NCBI RefSeq assembly: GCF_047495875.1
Contig: NC_092464.1
Location: 25,266,865 to 25,330,864, forward strand
Length of the DNA stretch: 64,000 nt
Origin: Pithys albifrons albifrons
Lineage: Eukaryota > Chordata > Aves > Passeriformes > Thamnophilidae
Reading direction: 5' to 3'
Shown here: piece after piece, positions 48,226 to 60,400 of the stretch
Numbering within the stretch: position 1 is the first letter of the stretch
Layout of the letters: every line of letters begins with the position of its first letter
The notes under the pieces: generated by a model
Database searches by the model: none
Told to the model about the DNA's origin: nothing
Seen by the model: the letters and a program-made list of their open reading frames with translations, nothing else
Translations under genes and position numbers: made by a program

Positions 48226-51200
48226 TCTATGTAACCAAGCCCCCTCTGCCTCAGAAGATGGCTTGGTGGCTTTAGTTGTTTTCTTTACAGCCTTTCCATG
48301 AGACCTGTGGGCTTAACAAAACTATTAAGGAAGAGTAGTGTTGAGTGTATCCATTGATGTTTTATCTATATGTAGAGTCTTGTTTTGTTTTGCTGCAGTA
48401 GTTCCCACTTTTCACAAATATCAGAGCAGAAGCCAAATACAGAATGTACAGGAAGCACAAAAAATAGTTTCTTTTTGCTAGAGATTACTCTTAGTAAATT
48501 GCCACAACAGGTTTTCCCATTTACTTTGGCAATGAAGTTTAACTAATCAGAAAGACACTTAAACTTTAGAACATGACTTTTCAGTGCACTGTACAGCAAT
48601 TAGCTTGTAAAAAATGCCTTTCAAGAGCAGCAGCAGAGGCCATGGCATGTTCCTTTTCTGTGTGTTAGGAAGAACAATTGAATGTATGTGAAATTCATTC
48701 AAAGTTAGGAAAAAATTAGGAAAAAAGAATCCGGTCTGCTTGGGAAAATATGGGATTCATTTGCATAGCCAAAGCCAGGTATGGAAAATGTTGTATAGGA
48801 AGTAAACTCCCTCAAATGGTTAATTCTGTTTGTACTGGAAATTGATTTTCTAAACTGGCTTTCAAGTGTGCCACTGTTATTTCATTGACATAATGAGAGG
48901 TGTGAGATTTGCCTGCACTGAAGTACACATAGCTCAGAATCGTAATTAATTTAGGAATGGACTTAAGCAGCTCCCCAAACTGGTATGTTAATTAAAACAT
49001 TTGAAAAATAAAAGCTACTTTGGTGGCTGTTTTCGTAGTTTTGCTCCCTAGTGCTAATGTGACTGCTATAATCTAGCAACAGCTGGCACAAAGAATTAAT
49101 TATTATTTGTCTTTATTCAGTATTTTAGTGTGTAAGTTGCTTGTTAGTATAATTGCTCCTATTTATAGATTCCACTTGCCTTCCTCTAAAGGTTTAGTGG
49201 CATATTTTAGTTTGGCAATAATATATCAGTCTTTCACATCTTTACCTGATGGCTTGGTTGTCTTATTGTTTCCTTAAATACACATAGAGTTCATTGTTAA
49301 AGATTTTGAGGTGTCTTTGCTGCTTTACTTCCTTCTGTTGTGCGTTATGTTTCCTTGTTCTTTTTTTATCTACCTTGAAAGTCCAGTTATATCCCTTATC
49401 CTTTTCTGGCATGTGGTTTTATGATTTTTTTTTAATGGCTGACAATAGAAGGAAAGAAAATGTGAGGCATGTAACCTCGCCTCAGCCAGCCGACCCTTCG
49501 GCATTTCTGCAGCTCTTACAGTAATACAAGTGTGGGCTGCTTCTAGACATTTTAGCATGTCTGTCAGCCTAGTTAGTGGGTTGTTTACTGCGTGACTATA
49601 TTGGCTTTAAACAACAAAGATTTTGGAAGAAGGGAGGGTAGGAGAAATAGTGGCTAGTGCTATGGCACTTGTCAGCTATTTGAGGTTTACTATGTTCATG
49701 GGAGTCATCAGGCTTTGATAAGCTGGAGCACTCTGCTGAGATGCTGCACTGCAGATGGAAAATTAGAGCCAAAATTATCTGCTTTTCTGAATTAAGGTAT
49801 AACTGATTGTGGAAAGCCCTTCATAGTGGCTCATTGGCTTGCTGGAGTTTAGAGGAGGTGTCAGGGCTACCACCTTGGTACAGGCTCTTGGTACAACCAA
49901 CACCTGCAAAATGTTTTTTTTCTCAACCTTATGCTTTGTTGTTCCTGCTAAGATTGAATGGCATGTTTATGCAGACCTTTGATTTAAAACCAATTGCTAT
50001 CCTTTGGAATATGGGTAAGTCTGGCGAGTATTCAAGGAATTGTGGTCCTAGTCCATCCCTAGGATGGCAGCTGGCAGCGTGGCATCCAGGCATGTTCCCC
50101 ATCAACATCCCTGACAGGGAGCTGCTCCCGCTGTATGGAGAAAAGCATTAAAAGAGAAAAGGTGTCAAGAAACTGGACTGTGGGAAAGGGATGAGGAGAG
50201 GACAGCAGGGGAAACAATGGGAAAACTGCAGTTGTCTTGCTTAAATTGTTACTCTGCGTAATTCTTCTTACATGTGAGTGTGAGACTGTCAGGATTATCC
50301 CAGTCTGTGATGTGATTTTTAGTTTGATGGATACCACTCTTCTGTTGTTTTGATATTAAGTGAAATTCCCAATGAAGTGCAGTTAATGTATATGGTAAGA
50401 AAGCACTGTTTCCAAGGTTCAGTGGTTCTGTACATGACAGAGGTTTTCTTTTAACTTTGTGGTTTTTTAAAAAAACTCATTCATTACATCACTGAGATTT
50501 AATACCTGTTACAACACTTAAAGAGGAATCAACGGATTTTTCAGCTTCTCCATGCTCAAGGAATAAAAACATTCTCAAGTTAGGTTCTAATTTAGAACAA
50601 ACAGATTAAAACCAGAAAGAAATTAAGCAACCTCTATGTACTGGGAAGTCTCTCATCGAGTTGGAACGGAAGCTGGATAGAATTCTTAGCAGGGGAGAAA
50701 ATGTGCTTTACAGGTGTTCTGTCTGCTTGTCTTCCAAAATTCTCTTTCATAAGGAGTTTTCTGCCTCCTGTAGCCAGCAGCCCTTCTCCTTCCGACGCCT
50801 GCCTGCCCAGGAGTGCTCCCTGTGCTCCCTCAACAGTTTGTAGGAATAAACTTCCTTCTGCGTGAAAGGGCCGGTAATGCATGTGGGAAATTTTCAGTAA
50901 AGTTTTGGTGTTGTTCATATAAATGTTATATAAAGTAAAAGTAATGCTCTTATTTTTGCTCCTCATTGCTCTAGTAATCAAAGTTGTAACTGGTTGTTGC
51001 CTGGAATTTAATTGTCATGTTATTTATCTGTTTAAAATACCCTGAGTGCTATTTAATTCAGTACTTTAAGTATTAATTCCTATATGCAGAGATCACTATT
51101 GTCCCTTAAGAAGAGGAAGTGAGACCATGCGGTCTCTTCTTTGCATTCCATATGTTCAAACAATTTTAAAAGAGCTTGTGTTGAGCCTGACACCACAGTG

Positions 51201-53801
51201 TAGCACCTCAGACTGCACTTCCTTTGTTCTCCTAGGAAGGATGCTTGCATTTGGACAAAACACTTAGGAGTCCATATTATGGGTTTTTTTACCTTTTGTT
51301 GCAAGTAACAAATACTTTTCTCTTGTCATGGCACAAGCTATATATATAGGTCTAGCAAGATGATCACAAAAATTATGAAGAAATGCAAGCCTCTAATACA
51401 ATTTTTACAGTGTAAAAACTTGGAATTTTGCTTTCATGTTTATTTACATGTTTGTTGGTGCTGTGATAGCTGCTTTTATTTTGTCACAGGCAGTTCAGTC
51501 ACAAATTAGCTAGATGTATTTCTATCCGTACATAGTTATGCCTATTTTCATTTTAGATGAATTTGTTATTTAGATGGTAGCTCTGTTTGTAAGCATTGAG
51601 CCAAGTGTGTGGCATGGCTGGGCTGATGTCAATCAGTGTTACTCTGTCAGGGTGATGTACACAGTATCTGTTCCATTGTCTGTAATGAGAACTATAGGAA
51701 AGATTAATTGATTAAAACCACAGATGGCATTCCAATATGGCATTCTACTAAATTGGAAGCTGCTGGTTTACAGTAATGCGTTTTGTTGGAGTTTTTTTGT
51801 GATGTTACCTCTTGATCTTTCAAGACTGTTTCATTTAAAGCAAGAGTCCCAGGCTTCCCTAAATGTTATTTCTTGAAGCAAAATCAGTGTAGCAATACTA
51901 GAGGTTACAAGAAGGGGGGAGAAAATTAATCCTGCAGTGAGCTATCATTTTCAGATGGGAAAATACAGCCTAAGGTTAACATTTCTCAAGCTTGTTCTAA
52001 TAGTAGTCATCATTTATTTGGGTTTGAATTTAGAATAAATGAATTTAACATCTTAAGAACATTTCAAAGCATACGTGCACTTAAGCCTGATTGCAGTGAG
52101 GGATAGTTATATACAGACTCTAAGCTACGTTTCAGATTCTTTTTCATAACAAAGTGAACATAAGAATGTATGTAAAATTACATACATGAATAAATGAAAA
52201 TGTATTATATTTGTATCCTCCAGTAAGTTTTAAATGTGATTAAAAATGTAACGTAAGAAGTTTGGTGAATAGACCATTTATAAACATTAAACATAAAAGC
52301 AGAAAACGATTTCTGTGTTATTTTTAAGAGTAACTTTCTCATGTCAATACAAAGAACCTACATTAACAACGCTTTCCAAAATACATGATGAATAAGCATC
52401 AACATTATATAATTATGCCCCTGCTTGCTTTCTTGCAGATTACCTCTACTTAGGTTTTATTTGTGTAATGCACAAGTTATTTACGTACTTGTCTTGTGGC
52501 AGACACTTCTGCAATATTTTTATCATGGTACCTAAGAAGTTTGCTAGGCATGGACTTGAAAACCAGAATGATCTGATTCTGAAGGGGGAAAAACAGCGAA
52601 GGATTAAGTTCCTAATCAGATTCCTCTTGTATTATTACCGGGAATTTATGGAGAGTCTATTTTAATAATTAAAGAAATCATACTAGGTCGAGAGTTTATT
52701 TTCTGTTACAATTCCCAGTACGATTTTTCATGTAAGCTTGCTTTTCTTCTCAGAGACGAGTTCCTAAAGCCCTTCTCCACTGTCTGCAGCAGCACTGGAC
52801 TGGCACTCAGCACAGACTTGTGTGAAGGAGAGGGAGTTCAAAGAACAGCTATTAATCTGTCTAATGAATAAAATCCTTTGTAAGCACCATAACATTTTGA
52901 AAGCGAGTGAGTTCCTGCATACTCAACAGATCTGATTACCCTGTGACAATTACAGTAGACTATTGTAGAAGGTGAAAAGGCCTTTAGAGACATTGAAGCA
53001 TATAATAATGTAATGGAAGTCAGCTTTAGTTGGTTAGCAATATTCAGTTCAAGGTTAGGTTTTATGGCACCTCTTCCTTCTGCACATGTTCAGCTCTTGT
53101 TTTAGTTTACAGAGCTTTTATGGAAGCTCATTGTATTTGATCTGACTTTTTGTCCCCTTTTTATTAGAAGAGATCTTAAGTAGACTTCTGGTATTTCTTT
53201 AAGTGTCTGTGGCCTATTTGATATCTGTAGGAAAATTTCTCTGCAAAGCTGTATCTGCCTCATGAAAATATGTGTGCTGTGACCACTGACATGCACTCAT
53301 TCTTACTGTTAAATTGCTAGCATTAGTGATCTACAGATACAGCCTGAGATCTCAACCCTTTTGTGAGTGCCAGCTCTAGCAATCAACAGTGGCATTAACC
53401 TATGTTTGCAGTGGTTTTTGAGAGCTCAGAGGTAGGGAAAGGGGAAGGGGCTTGTGTGTCTGCACCAGAAAAGGGGTATGAATAGAGAAGTATACAAACA
53501 AAGCTTTTTGAGAGTTGTCTACAGAAGGGATGTTGGTGTATCAATCATGAGTTGAAAATGGACAGATGTTGTCCTTTGTCCCATCATTGAGTGTGTATAC
53601 ATTCCATTCTGGCAGTCTCATGTTGTGACAGGAGAGGGACTTCACAAATATCTTCTTCTCTCCATCTTCCCTCTCCCATCCTTGCCTTGAGCTGGTGATG
53701 GTGTAGGAGCACAGCACTGGCCACACTGGCTGCGACTTCAGCATTGGCTTAAACAGCAAACCTGCACTAGCTGCAAGTCAAGTAGCTACAAATACACCCA
53801 G

Positions 53802-53807
53802 ACTGTA
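53802..53807 (+). repeat. Candidate target-site duplication, left copy
   Basis: ACTGTA here is repeated at 54412-54417, bracketing the composite retroposed insertion. The left copy merges with the TATG tail, so its exact edge is ambiguous. Confidence 0.45.
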
Positions 53808-53821
53808 TGTATGTATGTATG
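53804..53821 (+). repeat. (TATG)n tail, (CATA)n on the element's strand
   Basis: Four to five TATG units. On the minus strand this is a CATACATACATAC run at the 3' end of the SINE-like element, the position expected for a retroposon tail generated during target-primed reverse transcription. Confidence 0.85.
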
Positions 53822-53990
53822 GCCAAACTTCGCGAACGAAGATTTGGGAAGGGCTCTCCCCACGTGGGTGTGCCCTTTGAGCCTGCGCAGTGGATTTTTT
53901 AGGTGAGGCACAGCATGTGCAGAACTGGCCCCACCGTTTAACTCCTAAGGCCGAGCGAGCTTGAACAGTGACAGTGAAGTCCTCAGGACT

Positions 53991-54058
53991 GTCTACAGCA
54001 CCCGGTACTAACCGGGGCTGACCCTGCTGAGCATCCGAGATCTGACGGGATGGGATGG
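53991..54058 (-). repeat. 5S rRNA-like segment of the SINE
   Basis: On the minus strand GATCTCGGATGCTCAGCAGG and the following CGGTTAGTAC match the middle of vertebrate 5S rRNA with a few substitutions. It is then joined directly to CCGGGTGCTGTAG, the 3' end of 5S rRNA. About 25 bases between these parts are missing; they contain box C of the 5S internal promoter. Box A is retained. Confidence 0.8.
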
Positions 54059-54084
54059 CAGGGAGGCATTGAACTGCCTGGTAC

Positions 54085-54411
<327 letters not shown>

Positions 54412-54417
54412 ACTGTA
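54412..54417 (+). repeat. Candidate target-site duplication, right copy
   Basis: ACTGTA matches 53802-53807. Together they bracket the hnRNP A3 fragment plus the SINE, implying one insertion event of about 604 bases. Six bases can recur by chance. Confidence 0.45.
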
Positions 54418-57400
54418 GAGTAGGCAGAATTCTGTAAAAGCAGAGGTGGTCTGATTTACTTCTGTCAGACCCTTTTGTTAGAGTGTGGGTTGTTCTGGTT
54501 CTCATGACGGGCTTGCAGGTCTGCTTCTAGTCTTCTGGTGCCACTTTGGAAAGGAGAGACAACCATCTAAATACAGAAAATTTTGAATAAAATGTGAAAC
54601 TTCCACTAATGGATCTGAATCTTATTTACAGCACAAGGACTTCAACTGCACTCTGGCTTAGCAGCATGTCTAGGACAAAGTCACAAGTTCCAGAGTAGCA
54701 GTTTTAATTAACTCTAATCAGGTTGCTTACATTGTTTAGTATCTGCCTAGGACAGTAGATACTTCTTTCCCAGTGAAAGAGGATTTGTTTATTCTTCTGA
54801 AATTACCTTCAGAGATGCATTAAACTTTGACTTGCTCCTTCTTTGTACAAAATTTTTTCTGAAATAGGTATTTTTTATAGCTTGGCAGAAATAACTAGGA
54901 ACACTGCAAATGGGAGAATTGAGAGATACAGTGTGAGGACTTGGGTTTTTTTAGACTCTAATGTCTCTAATGATCTAATTTTATAGTTTTCACTTACCTT
55001 TTTACTTACTCTCACTGTTTATTCCACTATCCACTGTTACTATCTTATGCAGGCTGGATAGATAGTGCTAACATTTTTCTTTCCTTCTGAACCATTTTCT
55101 GAATATACCAGTGAAACAGATTAAAGCTCATGTTTTTCTTACGTGCGTCTTGGAGAAAGTGCATCAATGATGATGCAAAACAGATGCTTAAAATTTTATG
55201 TGAAACACTTTACTCCCCCACCCAGTGTCTCTGACGTCAGGCTGGGGTGGTAGTAGGCAGCCATGGTGACATTTGAAAAGGCACAGTGTTTTCTGTGAGC
55301 AGTGATAATGTAAAATGCAGATTAGGAGACTGCAGAGGGGTTAGAAAGAATACTGCCATCAGACACAACCTCACATATCCTTGCTCTTCCAAACAGCCAG
55401 GGGAAGAGAGGAGTGGGGGAACCTTCTCATCTTTTGTCTGCTCTATATGTAAAGACACAGAAAAAATATGAGAATCTCCTTCATTCTATTTCTTGGCAAA
55501 ATTTGATCCAAAGCTTAAGTAACTTCTTACTTGAATCTGTCATAAGAAACTATGGTAATTAATTATAAGCAATCTATCACTTCCCTATGTTTAAGAAAGG
55601 AAGGCAAAGCAGACAAACCTTTACTTAGTTACTGTCACTGAGCTTTTGATCTTTAATATTCTTGTATTCTAATCATCTGCTATTGTTTAAGAGAGTACCT
55701 CCTAAAGAGATTATCCACTTCTTTCTGTTTATAGCTGGATTACAGATCATTAGCAATCTTTAGATTCTTGTGTATAAGGAAGTGGAATGAGAACTGCATA
55801 CAGACAAGATATTTGATGCTGTGATTGTGGGAAGAACTAAGTTGCTAAGCCACTTAGGTACTCAACAGATGGAGGGAGGAGAGTAGGTTAAGCCTTTCCT
55901 AATATATTGTAGCATTTCCACTATGAACAAACAGGGCTATCTTTGGACTAAAGATAGGCTGCTGTTTATTATGTGTCTGATTAGATCAAAGTAACCTACA
56001 GGATACAAATACAAATTTTTCTAGTGCTAATCAGTCTTCTGATTTGGACAATATGCTGTCTATAATGTTGAATGTTCTTCAAATGATGCTCTAATGTAGT
56101 TTTTTTGAAATATAAGATTTCCCCCCTTGGTTTTCATTGTCAATTTTAGGTAAATTTAAATGACTGCACCACTTTCTAGAATTCTTATACTTCCATTCTA
56201 GCAATATCTGTACACATCTTAAAAGCATAGTCCAAATACTGATTTCTTAAATAAATTGCCAACAAAAAGAACTATATAGAAGCAAAATTCATGGAAGATT
56301 ATATCTTTATTGGTTGTCCTATTTCTGTAAACTTGAGCTTAGAGAGAGGATTTTTATACAGGCTGTAAGAATTTCAGAAATAAATCATCAAATCTTTTCT
56401 AAAACAGAGTTCAGGTTTCCTGATGCATGATGTTGAAGAATTGTGCTTGACTCTTGTGTTTCAAGAACTCCTTGTGTCTTTTTTACAGAATGCCATTTAA
56501 AAACAGGTAATATACAGCAGTTCTGTGATTAGAAATCCGTCATTACATTACATTGAAATTACAGTATCACAATAAAGGGATTATCCAAGAGTTCACAGGA
56601 GCAATAGTGGGTCAGATGGGAAAACCTTACACTAATTGATGAGTTCCCTTCATCACAGCATTAAATGTTGTTGACAGATGTGCATTTTCAGTGGCATTAG
56701 GACATCCTGTTTGTCATTGAATAGGATGCAAGAACTGTGCATGGTAGTTGGTGCACATTAGTGGAAAGAGAAAATAAAATACATGAGTAGGTATGAAGTT
56801 TCTGTAATGAAAAGTAATAACATTTGCTTTAATGAGAAAATGTCAGAATTATGCTGTTTTTTGCAGAGAATGTCTCTTTTTCTTTCTTTGTAGCCTTTCA
56901 CAAAGCTTAAACTTTCTACTTACAAAAGGACTTCCAGTGTTGAGAGTTTAAAATTGTTTTCCAGTTGCACCAATACGATATTTAAAATCTGATTGCCTCA
57001 TTTCCGTCAGAATTAAGGTACTTCTATATTTTTGTGGTTGCTTGTAGATCTGTTACATAGAAGGCCAGCAGTAGAGGATTTGAAAGAGGCAATTTCAGGA
57101 GTCCCCACTGCAGAGCAGGGGCCAAAATACATGTATATTTCGAGGAACAGGAGAGAGGATCGAGCTCTGTATCAGACTCACCAGCCTGATTGCAGGAGCA
57201 TGGAAGAAATTGTAGGGGAAGGGCCAGGAGAGGTGATATGGGAGATAGGGACTGGGTGATAAAAACTTGAAAAATATGACACTCTTAGGAAACATTTCAG
57301 AAAAAGGTTTTAAAGTTGTCATTTGGAGATTTATCTCAATCTTTGACTAAATGCTGATTACTTGATGTGCTGATGCAGAATTTTCCTGTGCCCATACACA

Positions 57401-60400
57401 GAAGTATGGAATGGTGTCACAGGGCAGGCTGAGCTCAAAAGGGATGTGAGGACATCTTATCCAGCCCCAGTTTGCTCAGGGCTCAGCCGCTTCCAATTTT
57501 GCATCTCCCCAGAGCCAGGGTGATTCTGCAGTCTTTCTGGATGCCCTGTTCCCACACTGGAGCGTTGTCACAGGGAGAAATTTTTCTTCTAAAACAAATT
57601 TCCCGCATGCCAGTTTGTGTCTGTGGATTCTTGTCCTTTCCCTTGGGAGCTCTAATCCCTGCTTTAAGGCAGCTGAAGACGGTGGTGAGGTTTCCCCTTG
57701 CCTGCTGTGACCCATTGCGTGGTTCAGACATAATCCCAAGTGTAGGAGGGACGGAGGGCTGGGAGACACCAGCCAGGGCCTTTCAGCACAGCTGGTGGTC
57801 TGACCTGCTGGGAGTTCACCATGCTGGTTGGGGTGATTGTTCTTTCCTATCTTGGAGTCTGCATGGACATCCTGGGAAACTCTTCAAATGATCACATCCT
57901 AAGGAAAAAACCCCTAAACAACAACAAAAAACCCCAACCAACCCCCCCCTCAAAAACCTCCACAGCAAATCCATTGAGTATAGCTTCTTTTATTGTAGAT
58001 ACATTACTCTTTTAGTGTTCAATCCCAATTCCCTTCACTTTTAGTTATATTTTATGTGGGCTTATTCAATATTTTTAATAAGACATCTAATATAGTAATA
58101 GTAAATACCAATGTACAAATGTTAAATGTTTGGACATAATACTTAAATATACAAAATCTATGTTAAAGAACAAAAATAAGCATACCTATAAAATATTGAA
58201 CTGTTTTAAAGATTAATACAATAAACCTATATTTTATTTACATATATTCATTATGCATTTTGTTACAAAGCTTCATTTGTTGAGGGAGGAGATTATTTTT
58301 TAAATTTAATATGTTGAATGAAATTTTTCTCCTTCCATAATGCTTTATAACTAAAGGATTGCATCACTCATAAGGTTTTTGCCTTTTCTTTAAAAGTCCT
58401 TGAATAAGGAATGGGAGTGCAGGGCTCAGAATATGAGGGTTACTTGCTGGTTAGCATTTAAACTTTTGCTCTCTGAGTGACCTTTGGGAATTAGTTTCCA
58501 CTTACGACAATGACAATATTATTGCTTAAGTAGTTGAGAAATTAATTTTGTTTAACCTGTAATATGTAAATCCATATATAACATATGTAAAATATAGAAG
58601 CACAGTGACTTAAATGATGCTTTTGTAAAAGAGCTTTGCATTTCACTGTTTTTGAGAATCAGTACTGTTCATATTTAAATTATTCTTTGGTTCCTTTCAA
58701 AAATCTCTGTTATGGAATTCAGCTGTGCAAGTTTTTTTACAGCCATGCACAATATACCCAAATGCCAGAGTAAGTAAAAGAAAAATAAAAAAGGAGAGGA
58801 ATATGTGATTAAAATATAAATTAGATTCTCAGGATACTGTATGGAGATATTTAATTAAGAGATTATCTGGATAACTGAAGAACAGAAATAGCATCTGTTC
58901 TAAATTGCATAAATAAGTATCATCTTGCACTAAGAGAGAAGAGTTTAAAAAAAACCTAGAAGAGGCAAGAAGAATATGTTCTTGTGTTAGACTGTAGATG
59001 ACTAAATAATGTCATTCTTTATAAAATACTAACTTTTTGCCCTTATTTATTGCCAAAGAGAATGAACAGTGACATAGCCTTGTTTAATTTATCTTTGCAT
59101 TAAAAATACAGAAAAGAATTCTTAATTAGCAATCACTAATAGTTTCAGGAGTATTTTATTTGACATGGTCCCTATGGATGTTTGGGTCATGTAGCACTAC
59201 AGAGCAAAAAGTAGTTAAGATCTTTTTATCTCTCCTGTTTGTGTACCAACATTCTTGCCTTCTCTGAGCATCGTTGTCTTTTCTGTGCATTTCATGTATG
59301 GGAAGTTCATGATGGAGCAAAGCCCTATTAGGAGAGACATTCCCTGAAATGAGGTACAGCTATGCCTTATGTGAGAACTTTTGGGGTAGTTTTGGTGTCT
59401 TAGAAGGTGATGAACCTTTGGAATAGCCTCAAAGTTTTCCAATTCATTTTATATCTGTGATTTTTAAAAACCAGTTATTTAGAAGTATCACTTCTCCCTG
59501 ATCTTTTGTTTCTTCTCATTCAGTTTGTTTCCTTGAAAGATCTGTCTAGGTTGGCTAATGAGTAGTCTCATTCAATTTTGTTTCAATGGGTTTTTATGCT
59601 TTTTCCTTGGTAAGCAGAATGAATTGAGAAGCAGGAAAAAGGCAACAACTGGAGGTCTCAGATCTGTTTTGCTTATTCCTATTAACCTGTTTGTCCACCT
59701 CCATGTCAGTCAGGGCATTGTGACACGCTCTGGAGATCACTCTGGGCCCCTCCAGCTAAGCCTGGAGCTCTTTGATAATTGCCAGTTTGTCAGCTTTCTC
59801 TCAGCAAAGGTTTATTGATTCCAAATACCTATAAAATCATTAAGTATTCACCATAGACTATTTGCTTTTAATTTAAATATGGGGTTTGTTTGTTTGTGCT
59901 ATTTTATACTTTTGCCTTGTACTTCTAATGGTGTCTCCTTCCTAGACAGCTCACCTACACCTTGCATTTTCAGGCTGCCTGCATTTGTTTAAGAGGGATT
60001 TGGAGGAGCAGGCAAAGAAGTGTTCACTTTACACAGTCTTTTTTGTCTTTAGGAGGTCCCCTAGACAAAAATGAGGTATTACATGATTTATATGTGTTTG
60101 TATATAGTTTAAGCAGTACTTTAGTTTACACCAGAACGTAGTAGGTGAGTGTCATCAAACCAAGGATCTCAGTGTGCCTTGGTGGCCTCCAGAGTTGCTT
60201 TTCTCTTTAGCCTATTTTTCTTCGGTTGTCTTTCTCTTGAAATAACTTTTTAGACTTCGTTCACACCTAAACTTTGGTAACAGGGTTATCTGGCACTGTT
60301 AATTTTGCTTCTGTCAAAGTTGAAATTATATCTACTATGTATCATATATGTGCATAATGACTGTGTTACATTTTTTTAAGTCTTTCTGATACCGTTTTAC

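Larger units (their letters stand above)
34644..53801. other. Intron 2 segment, mostly without recognised features
   Basis: About 19 kb of AT-rich DNA. I searched it for the next neurabin-1 exon (VFNTYSNEDYDRR-like) and for PDZ coding and found none. It contains two short local duplications (39251-39290 and 40301-40344) and the cluster of minus-strand exon-like frames at 44.7-48.2 kb, listed separately. Confidence 0.5.

Noticed and set aside
52421..52665. A possible next PPP1R9A exon after the strong acceptor CTTGCTTTCTTGCAG (ends 52438)
   Set aside because: The next exon must begin in phase 0; that frame hits a TAG after four codons. None of the other frames resembles neurabin.
53991..54058. 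A 5S rRNA gene
   Set aside because: Only about half of the 5S sequence is present, box C is missing and it is embedded in a SINE.
59200..59442. Minus-strand open frames after a CTCATTTCAG acceptor-like site
   Set aside because: Two frames are open over a short distance, but there is no recognisable protein and no convincing donor or neighbouring exon. It was left unannotated as probable chance.
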